7,194 nucleotides of DNA, taken from positions 1-7,194 of the forward strand of contig DAOUMF010000218.1 in assembly GCA_034411955.1 (NCBI GenBank), read 5' to 3'. Positions 1 to 5,247 of this stretch are shown here, piece by piece; the stretch's first letter is position 1; every line of letters begins with the position of its first letter. Below the pieces are notes generated by a model, which worked only from the letters and a program-made list of their open reading frames with translations, was not told the origin of the DNA and did not search any database. The position numbers and the translations under genes were made by a program. Source of the stretch: DAOUMF01 sp034411955. GTDB taxonomy: Bacteria > Chloroflexota > Dehalococcoidia > SM23-28-2 > RBG-16-64-32.

Positions 1-795
1 ACGCAGCTCCTGGCGGACAGCGACGGCGGTGGTGAGGGGTTCGGCGCTGGAGTTGGCGACGACGGGGATGGACGGGTCGCTGATGGGGCAGCCGTCGACG
101 GCGGCGGCGAACTCCTCGGCGGCGGGCGCCATGAGGGAGGTGTGGAAGGCGCCGGAGACGTTGAGGGGGAGGGCGCGGCCCCCCCGCTCCTTGGCCAGGC
201 GTGAGGCTTACTCCACGGCGGCCAGGGGGCCGCCCACGACGGCCTGGGAGGGGGAGTTGTAGTTGCACGGCTGCACGCCGGAGCGGCGGCAGACCTCGTC
301 CACAGACTCTTCGTCGAGGCCGATGATGGCGGTCATCGTCCCGGGCTGCCGCCGGGAGGCATCTGCCATCAGCCGGCCGCGGGTGGCTACCAGGGAGACG
401 GCATCCTCCAAGTCGAGGGCACCGGCAGCTACCAAGGCCGTGAACTCACCGAGGCTATGGCCGGCCATGAATGCCGGGCGGCGCTGGAGGGCATCGCTCT
501 CCAGACCGGCGACCAGGCAGGCCAGGGAGACGGCCAGGATGGCCGGCTGCGCGTTGGCGGTGTCCCGCAGCAACTCCTCCGGACCCTGAAAACAGATCCG
601 GCTCAGCGGGAGGCGCAGAGCCTCATCGCAGCGCTGGAACACCTCTCTGGCCAGGGGGAAGCTGTCGTAGAGGTCACGGCCGGCACCCACCTTATGGGAG
701 CCCTGGCCGGGGAAGAGGATGGCCAGGCCGGCGTCTGCGCGTACCGCGCGGAGTCTCTCGTCGAGCTGAGCGGAGAGGGCTGATGCCGGGGGCAT
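1..795 (-). CDS. fabD: Malonyl-CoA:ACP transacylase, interrupted by in-frame stop, 3' end off window
   Basis: FabD moves malonyl from CoA to acyl carrier protein, supplying the extender unit for type II fatty-acid synthesis in the cytoplasm. Seen: LFPGQGS near residues 27-33 (family N-terminus), the nucleophile motif GHSLGEF with Ser114, the malonate-binding arginine in VATRGRLM (Arg139), and NYNSPSQAVVGG (about 178-189). Codon 196 is TAA (208-210). The same frame then continues with typical FabD sequence, including VSGAFHTSLM with catalytic His218, and stays open to base 1. About 45 residues of the usual roughly 310 lie outside the window. Translation stopping at 196 would yield an enzyme without its catalytic histidine. 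The ATG start leaves about 20 residues before the usual N-terminus; no other start codon lies between. An AGGAGGG at 809-815 precedes it, about 13 nt away. It is the last visible gene of the yceD-rpmF cluster. The identity is secure. Whether the gene is truly broken or the stop is a sequence error is open. Confidence 0.9.
208..210 (-). other. In-frame TAA stop inside fabD
   Basis: On the minus strand the codon after ...LAAVE is TAA, followed without any frame change by 69 codons of recognisable FabD sequence down to base 1. A single base change from GAA, CAA or AAA would explain it. TAA is also used as the normal stop of murE and rpmF here, so a reassigned code is not supported. Confidence 0.9.
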
Positions 796-804
796 AGGGG
801 GTCT

Positions 805-1008
805 CTAGCCCTCCTGGCCCTCCAACTCTCTGGTGAGCTGGCCCAGGTGGCAGTTAGCGTTGGGACAGCGGCCGAATTCATCCAGCCGCTCACGGCAGAA
901 CGCGCAGTGGGTAGCGTCCCACCAGACGAAGTAGGTGACGGCGGCGGCCCCCGCCAGAATGAGGCTCAAGGGTAGCAGGATGATGGCTAGTCTACGTCGC
1001 ATGTTCAA
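805..1008 (-). CDS. Small membrane-anchored zinc-ribbon protein
   Basis: A 65-67 residue protein of unknown function. Seen: a basic N-terminus (RRR at 4-6), one hydrophobic segment at about residues 7-30 ending in WW, then a short Cys-rich domain with Cys35, Cys38, Cys48 and Cys53 (CxxC, nine residues, CxxxxC), which could bind one zinc. By the positive-inside rule the Cys domain would face outside the membrane, which is an inference. The first possible start is TTG at 1006-1008. ATG at 1000-1002, two codons later, is equally likely; neither has a clear Shine-Dalgarno. The gene lies between rpmF (60 nt upstream) and fabD (9 nt downstream), so it is probably transcribed with them. It may also have its own weak promoter at 1033-1061. 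I recognise no named family. Its position suggests a link to envelope or lipid metabolism, but nothing in the sequence proves that. Confidence 0.75.
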   Translation of the reverse strand: MNMRRRLAIILLPLSLILAGAAAVTYFVWWDATHCAFCRERLDEFGRCPNANCHLGQLTRELEGQEG

Positions 1009-1032
1009 AGTCCGTTCTGTGCGGCCAGGCGA

Positions 1033-1061
1033 AGTATAGCATGAGCCCTGGGTGGGGAGAA
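1033..1061 (-). promoter_or_regulatory. Possible weak promoter before the zinc-ribbon/fabD genes
   Basis: On the minus strand a good -10 (TATACT, 1038-1033) lies 17 bp from a poor -35 (TTCTCC, 1061-1056). It sits in the 60-nt gap after rpmF, and the predicted start near 1026 precedes the next gene. The -35 matches only three of six positions. Confidence 0.3.
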
Positions 1062-1068
1062 GTGCCGG

Positions 1069-1278
1069 TTACTGGCGGCCGGAACGGCGAGCGGCCCGGG
1101 CGGCCACGTCCAGAACCTCCCGGCCGCGGTAGGTTCCGCAGACAGGGCAGGCCCGGTGGGCGGGCCGCGGCGAGCGGCACTGCGGACAGACCACCAGGTT
1201 GGGTGTGGCCACGGCCAGATGGGCACGCCTCCGGCCCCGGCGGGACTTGGAGGTCTTCTTCTTCGGCACCGGAGACAC
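1069..1278 (-). CDS. rpmF: 50S ribosomal protein L32, zinc-binding (C+) form
   Basis: L32 is a small protein of the large ribosomal subunit. Seen in the 69 residues: the family N-terminus VPKKKTSKSRRGRRRAH (residues 4-20), PNLVVCPQC with Cys31/Cys34, ACPVCGTYRGREV with Cys44/Cys47, and a short basic tail. Four cysteines in two CxxC pairs mark the zinc-binding form. The start is taken as GTG at 1276-1278 because GGGAG (1286-1290) lies 7 nt upstream; a second in-frame GTG three codons later is possible. It begins 3 nt after the yceD stop, and its ribosome-binding site lies inside the end of yceD, so the two are probably translationally coupled. The yceD-rpmF pair is one of the most conserved small gene pairs in bacteria and supports both calls. 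Confidence 0.97.
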   Translation of the reverse strand: MSPVPKKKTSKSRRGRRRAHLAVATPNLVVCPQCRSPRPAHRACPVCGTYRGREVLDVAARAARRSGRQ

Positions 1279-1281
1279 CGG

Positions 1282-1836
1282 TCATCTCCCTTCTTGGTTC
1301 TCGCTCTTGAGGGCGGCCAGGGCTCGCCATCTCTCGTTGCTGGAAGATCGGCAGGAGCAGGAGTCCTGATTGAGGTTGGCACCGCAGGCGGGGCAGAGGC
1401 CGGCGCAGTCCGGCCGACAGAGCGGCTTGCTAGGGGAGGCCATGAGGGCGTACTGGCGGAGGGCCTCCCCTAAGTCCAGCATCAGGTCAGCGTCGATGAC
1501 GAAGCTGTCCTCTGCCTCGGCGGGGCTGATGTGGGCGCCGGAGATGGGGTCCACTACCGGGAGGAACTCCTCTTGGAAGTCAACCTGGATGGGCAACTGC
1601 GCGGCGACGAGGCAGCGGCTGCACGCCCCCTGGATGCAGGCGCGGGCATGAACCGTGGCGAGAAGGCCGCGGTCGGTCCTCAGCATGTGGACGCTCCCCA
1701 GCAGGTCGGAGAGGGCGACGTCGTCGTCCAGGAAGAGGCTGCCCTGCCGCAGTTCCATGGAGAACTCGGCGCCGACGGATTGGCGCAGTTCTTGGGAGAC
1801 ACGGAATCGCATAGTCGTGGCCTTGAAGGCGGGCAT
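1282..1836 (-). CDS. yceD: DUF177 / YceD-family protein
   Basis: A member of the DUF177 family, almost always found directly before rpmF. In other bacteria it is linked to ribosome or 23S rRNA biogenesis; the exact role here is inferred from family and position. Seen: FRVSQELRQSVG near the N-terminus, the central motif ACIQGACSRCL with Cys67, Cys72 and Cys75, an acidic stretch (about 107-122), the LGEALRQYALMASPSKPLC block, and a Cys-rich C-terminus (Cys140, 144, 148, 151, 160, 162) followed by ERWRALAAL, a typical ending. The first ATG (1834-1836) gives 184 residues. ATG at 1810-1812 gives MRFRVSQEL, which resembles usual family starts more closely. Neither has a strong Shine-Dalgarno. It heads the leftward cluster and is probably driven by the promoter at 1911-1938. 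Confidence 0.93.
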   Translation of the reverse strand: MPAFKATTMRFRVSQELRQSVGAEFSMELRQGSLFLDDDVALSDLLGSVHMLRTDRGLLATVHARACIQGACSRCLVAAQLPIQVDFQEEFLPVVDPISGAHISPAEAEDSFVIDADLMLDLGEALRQYALMASPSKPLCRPDCAGLCPACGANLNQDSCSCRSSSNERWRALAALKSENQEGR

Positions 1837-1889
1837 GGTGCGGGTCTGAACTGGGCCGAGATGTTCACGTCAAACCCGCTGTTCTCGCC

Positions 1890-1918
1890 TTGCCAACGCC
1901 CGAGGCTAAGTCTATAAT
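1890..1918 (+). promoter_or_regulatory. Strong sigma-70-type promoter for zinc-ribbon–recombinase–rnhA operon
   Basis: TTGCCA (1890-1895, five of six matches to the -35) and TATAAT (1913-1918, perfect -10) are separated by exactly 17 bp. Predicted start is near 1925, about 55 nt before the first gene. Its -10 overlaps the -10 of the opposite promoter. Confidence 0.75.
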
Positions 1919-1938
1919 CCCGTCGCAGGCATTGTCCA
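1911..1938 (-). promoter_or_regulatory. Divergent promoter for yceD–rpmF cluster
   Basis: On the minus strand TGGACA (1938-1933, five of six) and TATAGA (1916-1911, four of six) are 16 bp apart. Predicted start near 1904 gives a leader of about 70-90 nt before yceD. It shares bases 1913-1916 with the plus-strand -10. Confidence 0.5.
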
Positions 1939-1954
1939 CCCCGCCCAACCGCCC

Positions 1955-1976
1955 CAAGAGAGTGCCCATGCTCTTG
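1955..1976 (+). promoter_or_regulatory. Small hairpin abutting the start of the zinc-ribbon gene
   Basis: CAAGAG (1955-1960) and CTCTTG (1971-1976) can form a 6-bp stem with a 10-nt loop, ending one base before the GTG at 1978. No normal Shine-Dalgarno lies between. The loop holds an out-of-frame ATG (1968) opening a 9-codon ORF that ends at 1997 inside the main gene. Functional meaning is unproven. Confidence 0.3.
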
Positions 1977-1977
1977 C

Positions 1978-2682
1978 GTGATGACCACTGCTGCTGAACT
2001 GTTTGCCCTTCAAGAGACGGACCTGACTATCGACGGCGCCGTGTCAGGACTAACCGAGGTAGAGGCCCAATTGGGCGAGACGGAAGAGCTAATAGAGGCT
2101 CGCCAGGAGTTGGATCAGTGTCGGGAGCGGCTCCATCCTCTGGAGGAAAAGCAGAAGGGGCTGGACTGGGAGGCGGAGGAGGTGCGGGGAAAGGTCGCCG
2201 CCATCGAGAACAAGCTGTACGGCGGTACTGTGCGCAACCCCAAGGAACTGGAGGACTTTCAGGCTGATCTCGCTTCCCTACGCGGGCAGTTGAGCAGGCG
2301 CGAGGACACGCTCCTGGATGTGATGCTTGAGCTGGAGGACGCGGAGGCAGGCCTGAGGCAAGCGGAGGTGGCGCTGGCCGAGGTGGAGGAGTCCTGGAAA
2401 GCCCATCAAGCGTCCCTCCAAGAGACCCAAGCGAAGCTCAAGGAGGAGATCGAAGAGCTGGAGTCAAAGCGGACCCGCCAGGTGGATGGGATGGACGCGG
2501 CGGCGCTGAGCCTGTACGAGGCCCTGAGGGATCGCCGCCAGGGCTCGGCGGTGGCGGTGGTGGAGCGAGGCCTCTGCCAGGGTTGTCGCATCAGCCTGCC
2601 CATGTCCATCGTTCAGAAAGCGCGGGCCGGGGCCGGTCTCGTGCAGTGCGTTAGCTGTGAGCGGATCCTGCTGGTGAGCTAG
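1978..2682 (+). CDS. Coiled-coil C4-type zinc-ribbon protein (zf-RING_7, PF02591-like)
   Basis: A 233-234 residue protein with two parts. Residues about 5-170 are rich in Glu, Leu, Lys and Arg in heptad-like spacing and should form long antiparallel coiled coils. They include the family hallmark KLYGGTVRNPKELEDFQ (79-95). The C-terminus has a four-cysteine ribbon: GLCQGCRISLP (Cys200, Cys203) and VQCVSCERIL (Cys224, Cys227). This is the architecture of PF02591 proteins such as HP0958/FlgZ and chlamydial CT398, which act as adaptors binding other proteins or RNA. Its partner here is unknown. Start is GTG 1978 or ATG 1981; neither has a clear ribosome-binding site. It is first in a three-gene operon: the recombinase-like ORF starts one base after its stop, and rnhA follows. 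PF02591 genes lying near RNase H genes is, as I recall, seen in other bacteria, which suggests a nucleic-acid role. Confidence 0.88.
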   Translation: MMTTAAELFALQETDLTIDGAVSGLTEVEAQLGETEELIEARQELDQCRERLHPLEEKQKGLDWEAEEVRGKVAAIENKLYGGTVRNPKELEDFQADLASLRGQLSRREDTLLDVMLELEDAEAGLRQAEVALAEVEESWKAHQASLQETQAKLKEEIEELESKRTRQVDGMDAAALSLYEALRDRRQGSAVAVVERGLCQGCRISLPMSIVQKARAGAGLVQCVSCERILLVS

Positions 2683-2683
2683 T

Positions 2684-4081
2684 ATGCGTGCTGTAGGCTA
2701 CTTCCGAGAGCGAAAGGGCGACAGGCCCCTCACGGAGCAGAACAAGGCCTTCCTGGACTTCTGCCGCAACAACGGCTATGAGGCGGCGGCGGTCTTCCTG
2801 GACACGTCGCCGACGCCCGATGACGTCCCCGGCTTCCGGCAGATGGTGGAATTCCTACGCAGCCAACGTCAGCGCGGGTTTCTCCTGGTGGCCGTGCCTG
2901 ACCTCGATGGCTTGGGCGACAACCTGACGGAGTCGGCGCGGCGGTATTTCCAGCTCTCCAGCCTGGGCGTGGGCGTGGTGACTATGGACGGCAGCGACAA
3001 TCTCGAGGATGAGCTGCTGAAGCGGTGGGCGGCGGCCCGCAAGAACGGCCGCCTGGGCGAGCGCGTGCGGGAGGCGATGCGCAAGAAGGCGGTAAAGGGC
3101 GAGGCATTGGGGCGCCCTCCCTACGGCTACCGGGTAGGGCCCCGGGGCCGACTCCAGGTCGTGCCCGAAGAAGGATCGGTCGTGCGGTACATCTTCCGGC
3201 TGTACCTGAAGGACGGCCTGGGAATACGGCGCATCGCCCGGCGGCTGAATGAGGAGGAGATACGGACCCGCCGCGGCTGGCTATGGAGCATGGTGACGGT
3301 GCGAGACCTGTTACGCAACCGAGCCTACTTGGGAACGTACAGCCGGTTCGGGGTGCGGGTGCCGGCCAGCCATCCGCCTCTCATCTCGCCGGAGGATTTT
3401 CGTCAGGTGCAGGAGCGTCTGGACCAGCGGCGGCCCAAGTCCTCTGGTCGCCAGACCGCCCGCTTCCTGCTGTCCGGCCTGGCCTACTGCGGGTACTGCG
3501 AGAACAAGATGATCGGCGTGACCCGCCGGCAGAGCTGGCGGCGCCGCAGCGATGGCGAGGTGCGCTCCGCTCTCTATCGGTACTACCAGTGCGAATCGCG
3601 GACGAACCGCAGTCTGTGCGACTACCACACGCACCGCGCCGAAGCGCTGGAGGAGGAGGTGCGGCGAGCGCTGCTGGACAGCCCGGCGCAGGCCGCGGCG
3701 GCGGCTGAAAAGACCGAAGAGCCGTCGATCGAGGTCGAGGGGAAGCAGCTCCGAGACAGGATGCGACGGCTGGACCGTCGGCTGGAGCAGTTCCTAGACG
3801 CCGCCGCCAGCGGTCGTCTCAACGGCGACCGGCTGCGCTCTCAGAGCGTCGAGGTGGCCAGCCAACGGCTGGCCTCGGAAGAGGCCCTGGTCGAGCGGGA
3901 GCGGCGGGCGCAGATGCGGGCCACGGAGGCGGAGCGACGGCAGCGCCAGCGTGATGCCATGGCCCGCTGCCGGGAGCAGTGGGACCAGCTGACGTTCCCC
4001 GAGCGGTACGACTTGCTGCGGGAACTCCTGGAGCGGATAGTGGTGCGGGACGAGGGCATCCAGGTCTCGCTGAGGCCCTAG
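2684..4081 (+). CDS. Serine-recombinase-family protein, probably catalytically dead
   Basis: A 465-residue protein with the layout of a large serine recombinase. Seen: a resolvase-like N-terminal domain (1-115), linker helix with LGERVREAMRKKAVKGEALGRPPYGYR (124-150), Recombinase DNA-binding domain (about 150-255), zinc ribbon (LLSGLAYCGYC, Cys269/Cys272, then Cys303 and Cys312) and a C-terminal coiled coil (about 320-440). Active members begin Y-x-R-x-S; here it reads YFRER, with Arg10 at the catalytic serine. The usual LDRLxR motif reads LDGLGD (74-79), so both active-site arginines are missing. Strand cleavage is therefore unlikely, while DNA binding could remain. It sits one base after the zinc-ribbon gene, overlaps rnhA by one base, and looks similar to its neighbours in base composition. 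That argues for an old, domesticated operon member rather than a recent mobile element. No att-like repeats were seen. Its cellular role is unknown. Confidence 0.88.
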   Translation: MRAVGYFRERKGDRPLTEQNKAFLDFCRNNGYEAAAVFLDTSPTPDDVPGFRQMVEFLRSQRQRGFLLVAVPDLDGLGDNLTESARRYFQLSSLGVGVVTMDGSDNLEDELLKRWAAARKNGRLGERVREAMRKKAVKGEALGRPPYGYRVGPRGRLQVVPEEGSVVRYIFRLYLKDGLGIRRIARRLNEEEIRTRRGWLWSMVTVRDLLRNRAYLGTYSRFGVRVPASHPPLISPEDFRQVQERLDQRRPKSSGRQTARFLLSGLAYCGYCENKMIGVTRRQSWRRRSDGEVRSALYRYYQCESRTNRSLCDYHTHRAEALEEEVRRALLDSPAQAAAAAEKTEEPSIEVEGKQLRDRMRRLDRRLEQFLDAAASGRLNGDRLRSQSVEVASQRLASEEALVERERRAQMRATEAERRQRQRDAMARCREQWDQLTFPERYDLLRELLERIVVRDEGIQVSLRP

Positions 4082-4494
4082 TGGGAGCGGCTGGCGGCAA
4101 GTGGATCATCTACGCTGACGGCGCCTCGCGCGGGAACCCCGGTCCGGCCTCCGTAGGGGCCGCCATCTATGACGACTCCGGCCGAGAGGTGCACACGGTG
4201 TCTCGCCGCATCGGCCGGGCGACGAACAACGAGGCGGAGTACCGCGCCGCCATCGCCGGCCTGGAGGCGGCCCTCGCCCTCGGGGCGCGCGATGTAGAGC
4301 TGCGGATGGACTCCGAGCTGGTGGTGCGTCAGCTCGACTCCCGCTACAAAGTGCGCAACCCCTCCCTGCGACGGCTGTTCGGGCGGATCAAGGACTTGCA
4401 GTGGCGGTTCGCCTCGTTCCAGGTACGGCATGTGGGACGAGAGCAGAATCGCCGTGCTGACCGGCTGGCCAACGAGGCGCTGGACCGCGGCTAG
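4081..4494 (+). CDS. rnhA: Ribonuclease HI
   Basis: RNase HI cuts the RNA strand of RNA-DNA hybrids, removing primers and R-loops. Seen in 137 residues: IIYADGASRGNPGPASVGAA with Asp13, TNNEAEYRA with Glu53, ELRMDSELVVRQL with Asp77, KVRNPSL, and HVGREQNRRADRLANEA with Asp127, giving the complete D-E-D-D metal-binding set plus His117. Length and the NNEAEYRAA form resemble the short type common in archaea and many bacteria. The start is taken as GTG at 4081-4083, which overlaps the recombinase TAG by one base (TAGTG); a short GAGG lies just upstream. An ATG at 3979 in the same frame would add 34 non-homologous residues inside the upstream gene and is unlikely. It ends 10 bp from a convergent gene. 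Confidence 0.94.
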   Translation: MGAAGGKWIIYADGASRGNPGPASVGAAIYDDSGREVHTVSRRIGRATNNEAEYRAAIAGLEAALALGARDVELRMDSELVVRQLDSRYKVRNPSLRRLFGRIKDLQWRFASFQVRHVGREQNRRADRLANEALDRG

Positions 4495-4504
4495 GGCGAG
4501 TCCG

Positions 4505-4702
4505 TCAGGCCTCTTCTATCTCACCTTCGCCTTTGCAGCGCGCGCAAGTGCCGGTGCCGTCGCATGGTCGGCACACATAGCGGCCCTCTCCATGGCACTG
4601 CTGGCAGTCGGTGCCTTCGCCCTTGCAGGCGTCACATATCACGTCGCCCAGACCGTCGCACTCCCGGCAACTGCGGTTGCCGCGGCACATGGGACACTCC
4701 AA
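4505..4702 (-). CDS. DnaJ-like Cys-rich (CxxCxGxG) small protein
   Basis: A 65-residue protein made almost wholly of CxxC units: CPMC, CREC, CDAC, CQQC, CRPC and CARC, giving 12 cysteines, five followed by GxG (CDGLG, CKGEG, CHGEG, CDGTG, CKGEG). This matches the zinc-binding Cys-rich domain of DnaJ/Hsp40, which holds two zincs through four repeats, but there is no J domain, G/F region or substrate-binding domain. The start is chosen as TTG 4700-4702 because AGGAGG (4712-4717) lies 9 nt upstream. A longer form from TTG 4739-4741 would add 13 residues but has no such site. It is transcribed toward rnhA and away from rnpB. Stand-alone DnaJ-type zinc fingers act as thiol or protein-folding helpers in some systems; any role here is inference. 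Confidence 0.8.
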   Translation of the reverse strand: MECPMCRGNRSCRECDGLGDVICDACKGEGTDCQQCHGEGRYVCRPCDGTGTCARCKGEGEIEEA

Positions 4703-4816
4703 CCTCAACCACCTCCTCAGCCATCGCCCTGGGGTGAACAAGCTTAGGATGCCGCGGCGAGGGCTCTGTTACGGCTTTGGGTGACGACCGAGGCGCGATT
4801 TCGGGTACCGTGACGA

Positions 4817-4825
4817 TGGTATACT
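4817..4825 (+). promoter_or_regulatory. Extended -10 promoter of rnpB
   Basis: TGGTATACT (4817-4825) fits the TGnTATAAT extended -10. The start predicted 7 nt later is 4832, exactly the first base of the RNase P RNA P1 helix. No good -35 is present, as is usual for extended -10 promoters. Confidence 0.7.
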
Positions 4826-4856
4826 GGGACTGGCCCAGCAGACCGGGTGACCGCCG

Positions 4857-4873
4857 GTCCGCCTCAGGCGGAC
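4857..4873 (+). repeat. Palindromic hairpin at rnpB P3, copy 1
   Basis: GTCCGCCTCAGGCGGAC forms a 7-bp stem with a 3-nt TCA loop. Its core CCGCCTCAGGCGG recurs exactly 102 bases downstream (4962 versus 4860). Confidence 0.75.
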
Positions 4874-4960
4874 GGGAGGAAGGTCCGAGCTCCACCGGGC
4901 AGCGCGCTGGGTAACGCCCAGGCGGGGTGACCCGACGGAAAGTGGCACAGAAACATACCG

Positions 4961-4975
4961 CCCGCCTCAGGCGGG
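4961..4975 (+). repeat. Palindromic hairpin at rnpB P12, copy 2
   Basis: CCCGCCTCAGGCGGG forms a 6-bp stem with the same TCA loop. It lies between ACATACCGC and TAAGGGTGAAA, where type A RNAs have the variable P12 arm. Confidence 0.75.
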
Positions 4976-5216
4976 TAAGGGTGAAATGGTGGGGTAAGAG
5001 CCCACCGGCTCCGGCGCGAGTCGGAGGCCGGCCAAACCCCGCGCGGAGCAAGGCCAAATAGGAGGGCTCCCGCCACTGGCGGGGAAGGGTGCCCGGCCCC
5101 AGGCTCTCGGGTTAGCCGCTGGACCCCGTCGGCGACGGCGGGGCTAGATTGATGGTCACCGCCCGTAAGGGTACAGAACTCGGCCTATAGGTCTGCTGGG
5201 CCGTCGGAGGAAACGT

Positions 5217-5243
5217 AACGGCCGTAAGGCCGTTTTCATCTTT
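5217..5243 (+). terminator. Intrinsic terminator of rnpB
   Basis: AACGGCC (5217-5223), loop GTAA, GGCCGTT (5228-5234), then a T-rich tail TTCATCTTT. It ends directly at the start of murE, so murE transcription from upstream would have to pass it. Confidence 0.7.
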
Positions 5244-5247
5244 GGCG

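Larger units (their letters stand above)
4832..5202 (+). ncRNA. rnpB: RNase P RNA, bacterial type A
   Basis: The catalytic RNA of RNase P, which trims tRNA 5' ends. Seen: P1 as a perfect 13-bp helix (GGCCCAGCAGACC at 4832-4844 with its complement at 5190-5202); P2 as GGTGACC (4846-4852) with GGTCACC (5154-5160); the 5' conserved block GAGGAAGGTCCGAGCTCC (4876-4893); the P11-P12 region with CACAGAAACATACCGCC and GGTAAGGGTGAAA; GGGGTAAGAGCCCACCGG (4991-5008); GGAGCAAGGCCAAATAGG (5045-5062); and the 3' block TACAGAACTCGGCCTA (5172-5187) that forms P4 with the 5' block. Length of about 371 nt is normal for type A. Odd points: P3 and P12 tips carry the same 13-nt palindrome, and the usual L15 GGUAAAC reads GGCCAAAC (5030-5037). 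It has its own promoter and terminator. Confidence 0.97.

Noticed and set aside
208..210. Stop-codon recoding (TAA as sense)
   Set aside because: TAA ends murE and rpmF normally in this window, so a code change is not supported.
3979..4080. Longer RNase HI start inside the recombinase gene
   Set aside because: The extra 34 residues show no RNase H similarity and would overlap 100 bases of a real gene; GTG 4081 fits the family length and the overlap pattern.
2684..4081. Mobile element or integrated phage with attachment sites around the recombinase
   Set aside because: No flanking direct or inverted repeats, no phage genes, operon-like spacing with housekeeping genes, and lost catalytic residues.
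4632..5057. A 141-codon minus-strand frame across rnpB
   Set aside because: It overlaps the RNase P RNA and the DnaJ-like gene and shows no protein motif.
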